64,000 nucleotides of DNA. Origin: Ruegeria sp. HKCCA6707 (GTDB lineage: Bacteria > Pseudomonadota > Alphaproteobacteria > Rhodobacterales > Rhodobacteraceae). The notes under the pieces were generated by a model. It was not told the origin of the DNA. It saw only the letters and a program-made list of their open reading frames with translations, and searched no databases. The stretch spans positions 310,001 through 374,000 of the forward strand of contig NZ_WQEG01000004.1 of NCBI RefSeq assembly GCF_013033515.1, given 5' to 3'. A program made the translations under genes and the position numbers. Below, one piece after another: positions 34,023-42,377 of the stretch (within the stretch, counting starts at the first letter, position 1; each line of letters begins with the position of its first letter).

Positions 34023-35491
34023 GCAGTGGCCTCCTGTAACTCAAACGAAGCGCGCAGCAGGTTTTCCTCGGTGATCATGTCACCTGTCAGCTCGGCCGAA
34101 ATCTCACCATCGCGAAAAACATAGACCCGGTCGCATTCCAGCACTTCTTCTGTTTCAGTCGAATACCAAAGAAAGCTGCGCCCAGTGTCAGCCTCGGCAC
34201 GGATCATGGAATAGACCTCTTTCTTGGTGCCGATATCGACGCCGCGCATCGGGTCATCCATGATCACTATCGGCGCCGACGAAGCCAGAGCTTTGGCAAA
34301 GAGCACTTTCTGCTGGTTGCCGCCAGACAGCGACAGGATCGGGTCCAGCGGGTTATTGGCCTTGATTTTGATCCGCTCTTTCCAAGTTTCATAGAGCCTG
34401 TCTTCTTCGCTGCGATTGACCAAACCGTTTTGGCTGAACTCGCGCAGCGTCATCAGGCTGAGGTTCTTCAGGATCGACCACAAAGGCATCACACCATCAC
34501 GGGTACGGTCACCCGCGACAAAGGCCACTTCGGGGGTCTTAGTACTGCGCCAGACGGAAGCACGAGACATGTAGAACCGTGCCAGTGCCTCGGCCTGCCC
34601 GTGCCCGGCAAGCCCGGCAAGGCCCACAATCTCGCCTGCGTGAACCGTCATGCCATTGTTGAGCCTGGCAACTTCTTCTCCAACCGCCCGGCGTTGCCTT
34701 GCACTTTGCGTACGACCTGAGGTTTCGACAACATGGCCCATGGCATCGACCAAGCTGTCGCGGGTAAAGGCATTGGCCTGTTTGTCCTGCGTCACGCGAC
34801 CGTCTTTCATCACCAGAATTCGCGTGGCCACCTCAAAGATTTCGCCCAACAGATGCGAGATAAAGATAATCGTGCCGCCTGCCGCACAGAATTTTTTGAT
34901 ATGGCTCAGCAATTGCTGCGCGATGGCGGCATCCAGTGACGATGTCGGCTCGTCCAGGATCACCAATGCCGGTTCAGTATCTCGCTCGGCGAAAGCAATG
35001 GCGATTTCAACCATCTGCCGTTCCGCAATGCTGAGATCGCCGACAACTGCATCAGCCGATATCCCGTGATCCGGGAAAACTTCGTCCAACGCCGCCAGCA
35101 CCATGCGCCGCGCTTCCCGGCGCCACGCCTTGCGCGGTATGTTGCGATACGGGATGCGCAGGTTCTCCAAGACGGTAAGATTTGGGCAGAGAGACAGTTC
35201 CTGGAATACACTCCTGATACCGGCTTCCTGCGCACCAGTGGCCGCGTCGGATTGACCGCCGTGGCCGGAATACCGAACTTTACCCTGGGTTGGAGTGAGG
35301 CGCCCGTTGATCACATTGACCAACGTGGACTTGCCCGCCCCGTTATGTCCGACAAGGCCGACGCATTCACCCGGCCAAAGTTCAAATCGCGCATCGACCA
35401 ATGCGTGCACAGGTCCGAACGACATATGTACGCCGTCAAGCGATACAACCGGCGCCACTGCGGCGCCGGGTCTTGTGTTGAGGTCTGTCAA
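34019..35491 (-). CDS. Sugar ABC transporter ATPase (RbsA/MglA family, two domains)
   Basis: A 490-residue ATPase with two nucleotide-binding halves. The first has Walker A GHNGAGKSTLV, LSIAERQMVEIA as the RbsA-type signature, and Walker B LVILDEPTSSLD. The second half has a degenerate Walker A region, as usual in this family, and signature LSGGNQQKVLFAKAL with Walker B IVIMDDPMRGVD. It starts 15 bp after the binding-protein gene and powers the two permeases. Confidence 0.92.
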   Translation of the reverse strand: MTDLNTRPGAAVAPVVSLDGVHMSFGPVHALVDARFELWPGECVGLVGHNGAGKSTLVNVINGRLTPTQGKVRYSGHGGQSDAATGAQEAGIRSVFQELSLCPNLTVLENLRIPYRNIPRKAWRREARRMVLAALDEVFPDHGISADAVVGDLSIAERQMVEIAIAFAERDTEPALVILDEPTSSLDAAIAQQLLSHIKKFCAAGGTIIFISHLLGEIFEVATRILVMKDGRVTQDKQANAFTRDSLVDAMGHVVETSGRTQSARQRRAVGEEVARLNNGMTVHAGEIVGLAGLAGHGQAEALARFYMSRASVWRSTKTPEVAFVAGDRTRDGVMPLWSILKNLSLMTLREFSQNGLVNRSEEDRLYETWKERIKIKANNPLDPILSLSGGNQQKVLFAKALASSAPIVIMDDPMRGVDIGTKKEVYSMIRAEADTGRSFLWYSTETEEVLECDRVYVFRDGEISAELTGDMITEENLLRASFELQEATA

Positions 35492-35506
35492 AATATGCCC
35501 TCGGGA

Positions 35507-36520
35507 CTATTGGCTGGCGTCGATGACGGCCTTCGCGTCTTCGAGAGAATACTCCACATTGGCAACAGAGCCGACCGGTGTCGTTTCAAGCGCGGCTTCC
35601 AATCCGTCCTGTTCGATGGTCAGGAACGGAACTGTCAGATCTTTCGGAACATCGGCACCATCCAGGATCTGTTGTGCCACCCAAAAGGCCAATGTGCTAA
35701 CCCCAGGTGCGATGGAGAGCGACGTTGTCTCATACCCGTTTGCGGCCTTCTGCTCGGCCCACCAGGCAAGTTCGTCCTGACGGTTGCCCATCACGATGGT
35801 GGGTGTCGGACGATTGGCTGCAGCAATCGCCTGCGCAGCGCCATATCCGTCGCCGCCCTGTGTCACAACCGCCGTCAACTCGGGCAAGCTGGGCAGAATG
35901 CCAGCCACAGCTTTCTGCGCGACATCTTGTGCCCAGTCACCGTGAACCGACCCAACGATCTCAAAATTGGTGTTCGCGACCTCTTCGTGAATGCCTGCGC
36001 TGATTTCATCGTCGACAAAAACCCCGGCCAGGCCACGGATTTCCAGCAGGTTGCCGCCGTCAGGATAGCGTTCGGCCAGGTATTTCACCTGATTTCGACC
36101 CATTTGCTTGAAATCCACCGCGATGCGCCATGCACAGGGTTCAGTGACGATCCCGTCAAAGGATACAACCGTGATACCTGCATCGCAGGCCTCTTTCACG
36201 GCACCGTTGATCGCGGTTGGCGATGCAGCGTTCAGAACGATCGCATCATAACCCTGCAAGATCATGTTTTGTATCTGGGCCGCTTGTTCAGTGGCTTGGT
36301 TTTCAGACGTGGTAAACGCATCCGCAGCCTTCACAACCCCATCGGCCACCGCAGCGCCGGTGACTTTGGACCAGCTTTCCAGCATAGCCTGACGCCAACT
36401 GTTGCCCGCATAGTTATTGGAAAGCGCAATACTCTTTCCCGATGTATCAGCCGCAACGGGCAAAGCTGTGGTCATCGCCAAGGCAGCTGTAACCGTAAAC
36501 AGTTTGGCAATCGTCTTCAT
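35507..36520 (-). CDS. Sugar ABC transporter substrate-binding protein (RbsB-like family)
   Basis: A 337-residue periplasmic protein of the type I fold. The signal peptide covers about residues 1-24 (ending AADTSG). It has the family features IALSNNYAGNSWRQ, the ligand-hinge region NAASPTAINGAVKEACDAGI, and VTQGGDGYGAAQAI. Two ATG codons are adjacent (36523 and 36520); GGAGG is 3 nt before the first and 6 nt before the second, so the second is preferred. It leads the importer operon and is divergent from the GAF histidine kinase gene. The ligand is probably a pentose, hexose or polyol. Confidence 0.9.
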   Translation of the reverse strand: MKTIAKLFTVTAALAMTTALPVAADTSGKSIALSNNYAGNSWRQAMLESWSKVTGAAVADGVVKAADAFTTSENQATEQAAQIQNMILQGYDAIVLNAASPTAINGAVKEACDAGITVVSFDGIVTEPCAWRIAVDFKQMGRNQVKYLAERYPDGGNLLEIRGLAGVFVDDEISAGIHEEVANTNFEIVGSVHGDWAQDVAQKAVAGILPSLPELTAVVTQGGDGYGAAQAIAAANRPTPTIVMGNRQDELAWWAEQKAANGYETTSLSIAPGVSTLAFWVAQQILDGADVPKDLTVPFLTIEQDGLEAALETTPVGSVANVEYSLEDAKAVIDASQ

Positions 36521-36634
36521 CATGTTCCTCCCATGTGCGGTCGAAGCCGCAGAAATTCTTCCTAACGCCTCCTCGCGTCAGGCCAAAGCTAGCGGCAATC
36601 GCCCGCCAGCATCAGGGTAGCAGTCGCAGGTCAA

Positions 36635-36650
36635 TTGCGGTTTCCCGCAA
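36635..36650. promoter_or_regulatory. Short palindrome in the divergent promoter region
   Basis: TTGCGG-TTTC-CCGCAA has perfect 6-bp arms. It lies between the importer operon and the two-component genes, about 115 bp from the binding-protein start. It is a candidate operator. Confidence 0.35.
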
Positions 36651-36680
36651 AACCCATGAGGTGAAACGCAAGACCCGGGG

Positions 36681-36699
36681 TAAGCTTTCGTCTAAGCTT
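36681..36699. promoter_or_regulatory. Direct repeat TAAGCTT, candidate response-regulator site
   Basis: Two exact TAAGCTT copies (36681-36687 and 36693-36699) are 12 bp apart, about one helical turn, just upstream of the kinase ribosome site. Spaced direct repeats are a common form of LuxR-type regulator site. The position between the two transcripts fits, but it is close to the kinase start codon. Confidence 0.35.
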
Positions 36700-36714
36700 G
36701 GTATCAGGAGGAGA

Positions 36715-37920
36715 ATGCATGTGTCCGAGCTTGAGTATTTCCTACGCATTTCGAACCACCTTGCAGGTGAGGTCGACATTCAATCTGCGTTGCGGGCGGT
36801 CAAGGCCGAGATCGACAAGATTATCACCGTAGACCATCTGGACATTTGTCTGATGGACGAGGCCAATCGCACCAATCGTTCCTATGAAGTGGGTTTGAGC
36901 ACGTTCTGGAGCACCAGACGGACGTTGGTGTCTCGGTCTCCGGTCCGCGATGTACTGCTGGGAAAGACAGACTCGATGCTATCGGGGGATGCCACCAAGG
37001 ATTCTCGTTACATTTTTCCAGGTGCAATAAGCGGGCCGATTACTCAACACGGGTTGCGAAGCCGTATCAATGTCGCGATGAAAGTCCTCGGTCGCACTGT
37101 TGGTGCGCTGAATTGTTCGTCGCGCCAGGTTGACTATTACACCGAAGAAAATCTGCAAAAGGTCAAGATCCTGGCTGATATCCTGGCACCCTATTTCTTT
37201 GCTTTGCGATCTTCGGAAGATGCCCGGCGGCAGGCTGTCAGACGCGCCCGCGCAGAAAGCAAACAAGAAGGATTAAGGGTTGGGGCCTTGCGCCTTACCC
37301 ACGCGCTCGAAGCTGAAAGACAGCGCATCGGTATGGATCTGCATGATCAGACTCTGGCCGAACTTACGCGGCTGGCGCGCCGTCTTACACCTGAAATGAC
37401 CGAATCTGAAACAGCGGACCTGCGCAGCGACATGCACGCATGCATCCAGCATCTGCGCGAGATTATAGACAGTTCGATCCCCTCTATTCTGGAATTGTTT
37501 GGTTTCGAAGAAGCGGTGCGGTCGCATTTCGAAAGCGCTGGCGGCGCGGTGGCTGGTCTTACTTTCCAGTATGAGGATCAAACCAATGGCGAGATTGACA
37601 AGCTGCGCGATACGGTGAGAACAGCGCTTTTCCGGATATCGCAAGAAGCGATCAATAACACATTGCGACACGCCCAAGCCTCCCAAATCAACGTTCTTGT
37701 CAGCCAATCACCCGAAGGCACTTTGGCTATGACCATTCGCGACAACGGATCGTTTAAAGCGCGTGTTGACGCTCGTTTGGGAGGGATTAACCATATGCAG
37801 ACGCGTGCTCAGCTCATCGGAGCGTCATTTGAAGTCAAAGATAAAGACGGAACCGAAATTGGAATTCGTCTTGAGCCGGAAATTCTGTCGGAGTTGAGAC
37901 ATGCACATTCTTTTGGTTGA
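36715..37920 (+). CDS. GAF-domain sensor histidine kinase (HisKA_3/NarL-type partner)
   Basis: A 401-residue cytoplasmic kinase with no membrane helix. Residues about 8-165 form a GAF domain. A coiled-coil linker is followed by the phospho-acceptor helix ERQRIGMDLHDQTLAEL of the HisKA_3 family, with the conserved ERxRIxxDLHD pattern. The ATPase domain has FRISQEAINNTLRHAQA (N box), IRDNGSF and GGINHMQTRAQLIGASF. The ATG at 36715 follows AGGAGGAGA. It overlaps the response-regulator gene by 20 bp, so they form a pair. It is divergent from the sugar importer operon, which is its likely target. The signal probably is a small molecule bound by GAF, inside the cell. Confidence 0.88.
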   Translation: MHVSELEYFLRISNHLAGEVDIQSALRAVKAEIDKIITVDHLDICLMDEANRTNRSYEVGLSTFWSTRRTLVSRSPVRDVLLGKTDSMLSGDATKDSRYIFPGAISGPITQHGLRSRINVAMKVLGRTVGALNCSSRQVDYYTEENLQKVKILADILAPYFFALRSSEDARRQAVRRARAESKQEGLRVGALRLTHALEAERQRIGMDLHDQTLAELTRLARRLTPEMTESETADLRSDMHACIQHLREIIDSSIPSILELFGFEEAVRSHFESAGGAVAGLTFQYEDQTNGEIDKLRDTVRTALFRISQEAINNTLRHAQASQINVLVSQSPEGTLAMTIRDNGSFKARVDARLGGINHMQTRAQLIGASFEVKDKDGTEIGIRLEPEILSELRHAHSFG

Positions 37921-38623
37921 AGACGACAAAATGCACCTCGCGTATTTGCGCGACCAAATCACTGCGACATTCGGTTCATCTGCCCGCGTGGACGTTGCCC
38001 AGGACGGTCGCGAAGCCGAGACGCTGGCGCGTGCAGAACAAATACCCGCGGTCGTGATGGATCTTCGGATGAAGGATCGCAGCGGCATCGACGCGGCGCG
38101 CGTTATCTGGGGCGAACGTCCCGATACGCGCGTGCTGTTTTGGTCGAACTATTCGGATGAAGCCTATCTGCGCGGCATTTCGCGGATCGTACCGGACGCG
38201 GCGGCCTATGGCTATGTGCTCAAGACCGCGTCGTCAGAACGTCTGGCACTTGCCTTGCGAGCTGTGCTTTTCGAAGGACAGGTGATGATCGACCGCGAGG
38301 TTCACTCGCTCCAAAGCTCACAAATACGGTCTCCTGACGCGTTGACAGAAGTCGAGCATGCCATCCTTCTGGATGTCGCCATCGGCCTGCCGGACAAGGC
38401 CATCGCAGAAAGACGCGGGCTATCATTGCGCACCGTACAGAATAGGCTCACGACGCTATACGAAAAGCTGGGCGAAGATCCTGATAGCGATTGCGGGATT
38501 GGTTTGAATAAACGAATGCGCACAGTCACGAATGCCCTGATCCGTAAGCTGATCAATTCCGAGATTCTCGAAGAGGCCGACCGTGACTTGCAACTTTGGA
38601 TGAGCCGTCAACGCGCAAAGTAA
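37901..38623 (+). CDS. Response regulator with LuxR-type DNA-binding domain
   Basis: A 240-residue two-component regulator. The receiver domain (1-125) has acidic residues Glu7/Asp8/Asp9, phospho-acceptor Asp54 in VVMDLRM, Ser82 in the switch position and Lys108 in GYVLKTA. The output domain has TEVEHAILLDVAIGLPDKAI and LSLRTVQNRLTTLYEKLG, a LuxR/NarL-type helix-turn-helix. The linker and C-terminal tail (about 25 residues after the HTH) are longer than in NarL. It is the partner of the kinase just upstream and is coupled by overlap. Confidence 0.9.
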   Translation: MHILLVEDDKMHLAYLRDQITATFGSSARVDVAQDGREAETLARAEQIPAVVMDLRMKDRSGIDAARVIWGERPDTRVLFWSNYSDEAYLRGISRIVPDAAAYGYVLKTASSERLALALRAVLFEGQVMIDREVHSLQSSQIRSPDALTEVEHAILLDVAIGLPDKAIAERRGLSLRTVQNRLTTLYEKLGEDPDSDCGIGLNKRMRTVTNALIRKLINSEILEEADRDLQLWMSRQRAK

Positions 38624-38693
38624 AGACTGCGCCATCCGGCCAAAAAAGGGGTTTGGTCGAAGACCAATCGCCAACAACTGCTTGCTGGTCAAA

Positions 38694-39344
38694 TCAGGTA
38701 AGCAACCGGAAAACAGGCATTAACTGCGAAAACACCGCTATTGTTCGCGCCACAAGCTTTGGCTCGGTTGCAAAACCGGGCGTCTGGGTGTCATTCCACA
38801 CGCTAAATCCCTTCCGCCGCAGAGCGTCTTTATTAGGGTGATCTTTTTCAAAACCTGCAGGAACTCGTTGCAGCTCGGGCTCACCCACCCTGAAACCTTC
38901 ATTGTGCATCCGGTCAGTAAGCTGGATCAGCTTAGCCCCTTTTGGCCCAGCCATCGCTTTACGAAACTCGGCCAGCGCCTGTCTTTCATATTGAAAAACT
39001 CCACAGCCAAGAGACAGTTTTTCAGGTGAAAGGCCAAAAAACCACATCGGCGGTTGAGCCGCAGTTTCTTCAGGCTTGAAAGCGATATGCAGATGCGCGT
39101 TATAGGGTGTCTTGTCTTTGGAGAACCGGACATCGCGATAGATTCGAAAGATCTTGCTGCTGTGCGGACGTCCAGTCAGCTCTTGCAACGCTGCGCACAT
39201 GTCTGCAGCAAAGTCCTGACCGGGACCCTTTATTTGGGCCTCGTAAACGGCCTTGTGCGATGTAAACCATTCTTTGTTGTTGTTGGCCTTCAGATCCTTA
39301 AGAAAGACAAGCGCTTCAGGCTTGAAACTGTCAAATCGTGTCAT
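38694..39344 (-). CDS. DUF2461-family protein
   Basis: A 216-residue cytoplasmic protein with the start pattern ALVFLKDLKANNNKEWFTSHK and the central IYRDVRFSKDKTPYNAHLHI, which mark the DUF2461 (TIGR02453) family. The function of this family is not known. It is last in a minus-strand group after TfoX-like, MAPEG, VOC and ECF sigma genes, with a 12-bp gap to the TfoX-like gene, so it is probably co-transcribed with them. Confidence 0.85.
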   Translation of the reverse strand: MTRFDSFKPEALVFLKDLKANNNKEWFTSHKAVYEAQIKGPGQDFAADMCAALQELTGRPHSSKIFRIYRDVRFSKDKTPYNAHLHIAFKPEETAAQPPMWFFGLSPEKLSLGCGVFQYERQALAEFRKAMAGPKGAKLIQLTDRMHNEGFRVGEPELQRVPAGFEKDHPNKDALRRKGFSVWNDTQTPGFATEPKLVARTIAVFSQLMPVFRLLT

Positions 39345-39356
39345 CTAAAACTCCAT

Positions 39357-39701
39357 TCAACTCTTAGCCGGAAGCGCGGCGGCATGACCTAGACAAAGCT
39401 CTAGCCATCGGTCGAGCGAGGGACCGTCACATTCGGCGGCGTTTACGGTCACGAAACCCCCAAGTTTGCGGCCCCCGTGGATCACCGGTTGGGCGCTTAC
39501 GTCCTGCAAAGCCAAGCTTTCATTCGCTTTGCCAACTCGAAACATGAACCGGCCAACACCATCCTTATGCAACCGTGCACCACACAACATGTTACCGTTC
39601 AAAAAGAAGCACTGACCACCCATCATCTGTTTTTCCGAGATACCCGCATACGTGGCCAAAGCGTCACGTATGCGAGCGTTGAGAGCTTGATCAACAGGCA
39701 T
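39357..39701 (-). CDS. TfoX N-terminal-domain family protein
   Basis: A 114-residue protein matching the short TfoX_N family, with YAGISEKQMMGGQCFFLNGN and ARLHKDGVGRFMFRVGK visible. It lacks the C-terminal TfoX domain needed for competence regulation, so it is a stand-alone relative of unclear role. The start at 39701 shares its A with the stop of the MAPEG gene (TGATG); a longer frame from 39857 overlaps that gene and is rejected. Confidence 0.82.
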   Translation of the reverse strand: MPVDQALNARIRDALATYAGISEKQMMGGQCFFLNGNMLCGARLHKDGVGRFMFRVGKANESLALQDVSAQPVIHGGRKLGGFVTVNAAECDGPSLDRWLELCLGHAAALPAKS

Positions 39702-40099
39702 CAGCCGGCCACGACAAGATGCCAGAGGATGGCCAGTGCCAGAACCAGCATGGTGAGTGTAGTTAGCGCCGCACCGACCGCCCGCCCCTTCCCATCTGGT
39801 GCAGAGCGCAGACTGAAATAGTGGATCAGGCGGGCAAGCAACAAAGCCCCACCACAAAGCCAGACCAGCCAGGGGGCGGTTCCGACAATTTCGGCTCCGG
39901 CAAGCGCCAGCAACGCAAGCGGGACATATTCGACAAAATTTCCATGCGCACGCATCAGCCTGAGCAGGTCATCATCCGCACCATGCAGCAGGAGTATCCC
40001 GGTTTTACTGCGGCGCACACCAACGGCAAGCGCCATTGGAATACTCATCAACACAAAAACTGCGGTGAATCCCAATGCGATTTGGGGAAGCTGTTCCAT
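39701..40099 (-). CDS. MAPEG-family membrane protein
   Basis: A 132-residue four-helix membrane protein with LLRLMRAHGNFVEYVPLALL, the typical MAPEG RAHxNxxEyxP pattern, and ARLIHYFSL. Eukaryotic members act on glutathione or eicosanoids; bacterial members are often of unknown activity. It lies 20 bp after the VOC gene. Confidence 0.87.
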   Translation of the reverse strand: MEQLPQIALGFTAVFVLMSIPMALAVGVRRSKTGILLLHGADDDLLRLMRAHGNFVEYVPLALLALAGAEIVGTAPWLVWLCGGALLLARLIHYFSLRSAPDGKGRAVGAALTTLTMLVLALAILWHLVVAG

Positions 40100-40119
40100 C
40101 TGATCGCTCCTCTTCTGCG

Positions 40120-40512
40120 CTATGCCTGTGAAGCCATGCTTTCATAAGTAATCAGTGCGAACCGGGCACCTTGCGGGTCGGTCAGCGTGGCCATCCGCCC
40201 GACGCCGGGCATATCCATTGCCGGCTGAACCACCGTGGCCCCTTTGGCCTTGGCCGTATCAACACTTGCGTCCACATCGGCCACAGTGAAAAAGATCGTC
40301 CAGCTGCCCTGGTCCTCGGGCATCGGAGAAAACCCTCCAATCGCCGTCTCACCCACTACGGCTGCGGAATAGCTGGATCCGTCCTGCATCGGCATATCGT
40401 TGATCGTCCACCCCAGGACATCACGATAGAAGGACTTCGCCTTGTTCTGATCGGGGCCGGAATGTCCGATCCAACCTGAGTTGCCGACTGCAGTCATTTC
40501 AAGAATACTCAT
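40120..40512 (-). CDS. VOC (glyoxalase/bleomycin-resistance) family protein
   Basis: A 130-residue protein with two beta-alpha-beta-beta-beta modules, as in the VOC superfamily. It has SGPDQNKAKSFYRDVLGWTI at the N-terminus and PGVGRMATLTDPQGARFALI at the C-terminus. The ATG at 40512 follows AGGGAG; a longer frame from 40557 is less likely. The family includes small metalloenzymes and binding proteins; the substrate is unknown. It is in the ECF42 sigma operon (68 bp after it). Confidence 0.82.
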   Translation of the reverse strand: MSILEMTAVGNSGWIGHSGPDQNKAKSFYRDVLGWTINDMPMQDGSSYSAAVVGETAIGGFSPMPEDQGSWTIFFTVADVDASVDTAKAKGATVVQPAMDMPGVGRMATLTDPQGARFALITYESMASQA

Positions 40513-40580
40513 GGGTATCTCCCTTGGTTGCGCCCGCCACATGCGGGTCTGATCCAAGGACGCGCGAGCCGAAAGCCGAC

Positions 40581-41816
40581 CTACATCTCATCCAACATTT
40601 TTTGGCTGATCCTGATTTTGTTTTTAACCACAACACGTTCCGGTTCAGTTGGCGCAAGTGTCAACACCGTCTCAAAGGCGTCAATGGCCGCCCGCTGATC
40701 ACCCGTTTCCTGCAACAACCCACCCCGCATCGCATGAAACCATCGATAACCGGACAGGTCATGCTTCAAAGCCTCAAGCGCCTCAAGCGCATGGTGAGGA
40801 CCGTGGATTTTGGCTTGTGCAGCGATCTGATTAAGCCGGACCACCGGTGTTGGCTGTAGTGCATAGAGCGCCGCGTAGTGGCTTTCGATCAGCGTCCAGT
40901 CGGTGTCCACGGGTGACCTTGCACGGGCATGCGCCGCAGCGATTGTCGCCTGAATGACATAAATCCCATGATGACCGGTCCTTTGCGCTTTTTGCAGCAA
41001 TCCCATGGCTTCGGCGATGTTGGCGCCATCCCACAAGTTTCGATCCTGATCATCAAGTGCGACAAGCTTTCCCGCCTCGTCTATCCGCGCATCTCGCCGC
41101 GCATGCTGAAGCAACAACAAGGACAACAAAGCCGCTTGCTCGCCCATGGCCGGAAATAGGTCCACAAGCAAGCGGGCCAGCCGGATCGATTCTTCGCACA
41201 GGGTCAGTTTCATCTGCGTTGGGCCCGCCGAGGTCGACCAGCCTTCGTTGAACATCAGGTAGATCATCAACGACACTTCACCCAGCCGCGTCCCGCGCTC
41301 GGCTGGGCTTGGAGTTTCAAAAGCAACCCGGTTGCTCAGAATTTTCTTTTTGGCCCGCGTGATCCGCTGCTCCATCGTTTTGGGTTTGACCAAAAAGCCT
41401 CGCGCGATTTCTTCCACGCTCAGGCCCGCAACAACGCGTAACGCTATGGCAATCTGATCCCTCCGTTCCAGTTCGGGGTGACAGCAGATGAACAGCAAGC
41501 GCAAGACATCATCTCGCAACTCGTCCGGATCGGGTGTTTCTGCGGGCATTGGCTGAAATTCCTCGGTATGGCGCGACAGGATCTCTGCGCGCCGCCGGGA
41601 TTTGCGCAAACGATCCAAACCAGCGTTCCGCGCCGTTGTCAGAAGCCAAGCCAACGGATCACGAGGCGCACCATCCTGCGACCAGACCGTCAGGGCCTTT
41701 ACACAGGCATCGGCAAAAGCCTCTTCGGCCAGATCTATATCCCGGAACACCCGCGTCAGAGCCGCGATCGCGCGGGGGCGTTGTTGGACGAATGTGGCCT
41801 CAAGCCAGTCCGACAT
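40581..41816 (-). CDS. ECF sigma factor of the ECF42 type with long C-terminal domain
   Basis: A 411-residue sigma factor. The ECF core has region 2 (RAIAALTRVFRDIDLAEEAF, then DPLAWLLTTARNAGLDRLR) and region 4 (ALRVVAGLSVEEIARGFLV and TMEQRITRAKKKI). A C-terminal extension of about 230 residues is TPR-like helical and matches the ECF42/DUF6596 arrangement. No anti-sigma gene is near; ECF42 members are instead linked to DGPF/YCII-domain proteins, and such a gene lies 3 bp upstream. The ATG at 41816 follows GGAATAG. It probably transcribes its own operon from the promoter at 42224-42250. Confidence 0.88.
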   Translation of the reverse strand: MSDWLEATFVQQRPRAIAALTRVFRDIDLAEEAFADACVKALTVWSQDGAPRDPLAWLLTTARNAGLDRLRKSRRRAEILSRHTEEFQPMPAETPDPDELRDDVLRLLFICCHPELERRDQIAIALRVVAGLSVEEIARGFLVKPKTMEQRITRAKKKILSNRVAFETPSPAERGTRLGEVSLMIYLMFNEGWSTSAGPTQMKLTLCEESIRLARLLVDLFPAMGEQAALLSLLLLQHARRDARIDEAGKLVALDDQDRNLWDGANIAEAMGLLQKAQRTGHHGIYVIQATIAAAHARARSPVDTDWTLIESHYAALYALQPTPVVRLNQIAAQAKIHGPHHALEALEALKHDLSGYRWFHAMRGGLLQETGDQRAAIDAFETVLTLAPTEPERVVVKNKIRISQKMLDEM

Positions 41817-41819
41817 TTG

Positions 41820-42191
41820 CTATTCCGAAGAAATGGCGCCACCTGCCCAGGCGACAGGGCGCACCTCAAGCCGCGCAACCGGAGAAGAGATCATCTTTGC
41901 ATATTCCAACGCCTCATCAAGATCCTTGAATTCAGCGGCATAGAAGCCAAGAAAGCTCTCTTTCGTCTCGGAAAACGGGCCGTCCGTGATCAGGGGCGCC
42001 GCACCTGTGTTCCCCGCTGCTTCGACCATCACAGCCGAAGTCGGCGGCATCAGCTTGATCGAAACAAACTCTCCCCGCTGCGCCAAAACCTCCTGTAGCG
42101 CGGTATGCCCACTAAGCACCTCGTCCTGACGCTCTTTTGGAAGAGCTTCAAACACACCGGCTTCGCCATAAATCGTGATCGCGAATATCAT
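41820..42191 (-). CDS. YCII/DGPF-domain protein, partner of the ECF42 sigma factor
   Basis: A 123-residue protein. It contains the namesake DGPFSETKESFLGFYA motif. DGPF proteins are consistently encoded with ECF42 sigma factors and are thought to be targets or enzymes of the regulon. The ATG at 42191 follows AAGGAGG; a frame from 42251 would read through the promoter. It is the first gene of the operon. Confidence 0.88.
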   Translation of the reverse strand: MIFAITIYGEAGVFEALPKERQDEVLSGHTALQEVLAQRGEFVSIKLMPPTSAVMVEAAGNTGAAPLITDGPFSETKESFLGFYAAEFKDLDEALEYAKMISSPVARLEVRPVAWAGGAISSE

Positions 42192-42223
42192 TCTAACCTC
42201 CTTAACTGTTGGTACACTGCAAG

Positions 42224-42250
42224 GACGCTCCGAATCCTGCAAATCCGACA
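42224..42250 (-). promoter_or_regulatory. Candidate ECF42-dependent promoter
   Basis: On the minus strand TGTCGG (42250-42245), 17 bp, CGTC (42227-42224), 33 bp upstream of the DGPF start codon. The ECF42 target motif described in Streptomyces has TGTCGA at -35 and CGA/TC at -10; here the first differs by one base. Autoregulation is inferred. Confidence 0.55.
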
Positions 42251-42377
42251 TCAGACGATATTTATTTGTCTACGCCACGCTGTAGGGGTCCATGTCATAC
42301 AGCACCCAACAGCGCAGCAAAGAACTACTCGAAGCTTGAAAACGTTATCGAATAGCCGGAAAAGCAAGGCATCAAAC

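Noticed and set aside
35066..36565. Plus-strand open frame of 499 codons across the sugar ATPase and binding-protein genes
   Set aside because: It spans two well-supported minus-strand genes and their junction, and its translation has no recognisable domain.
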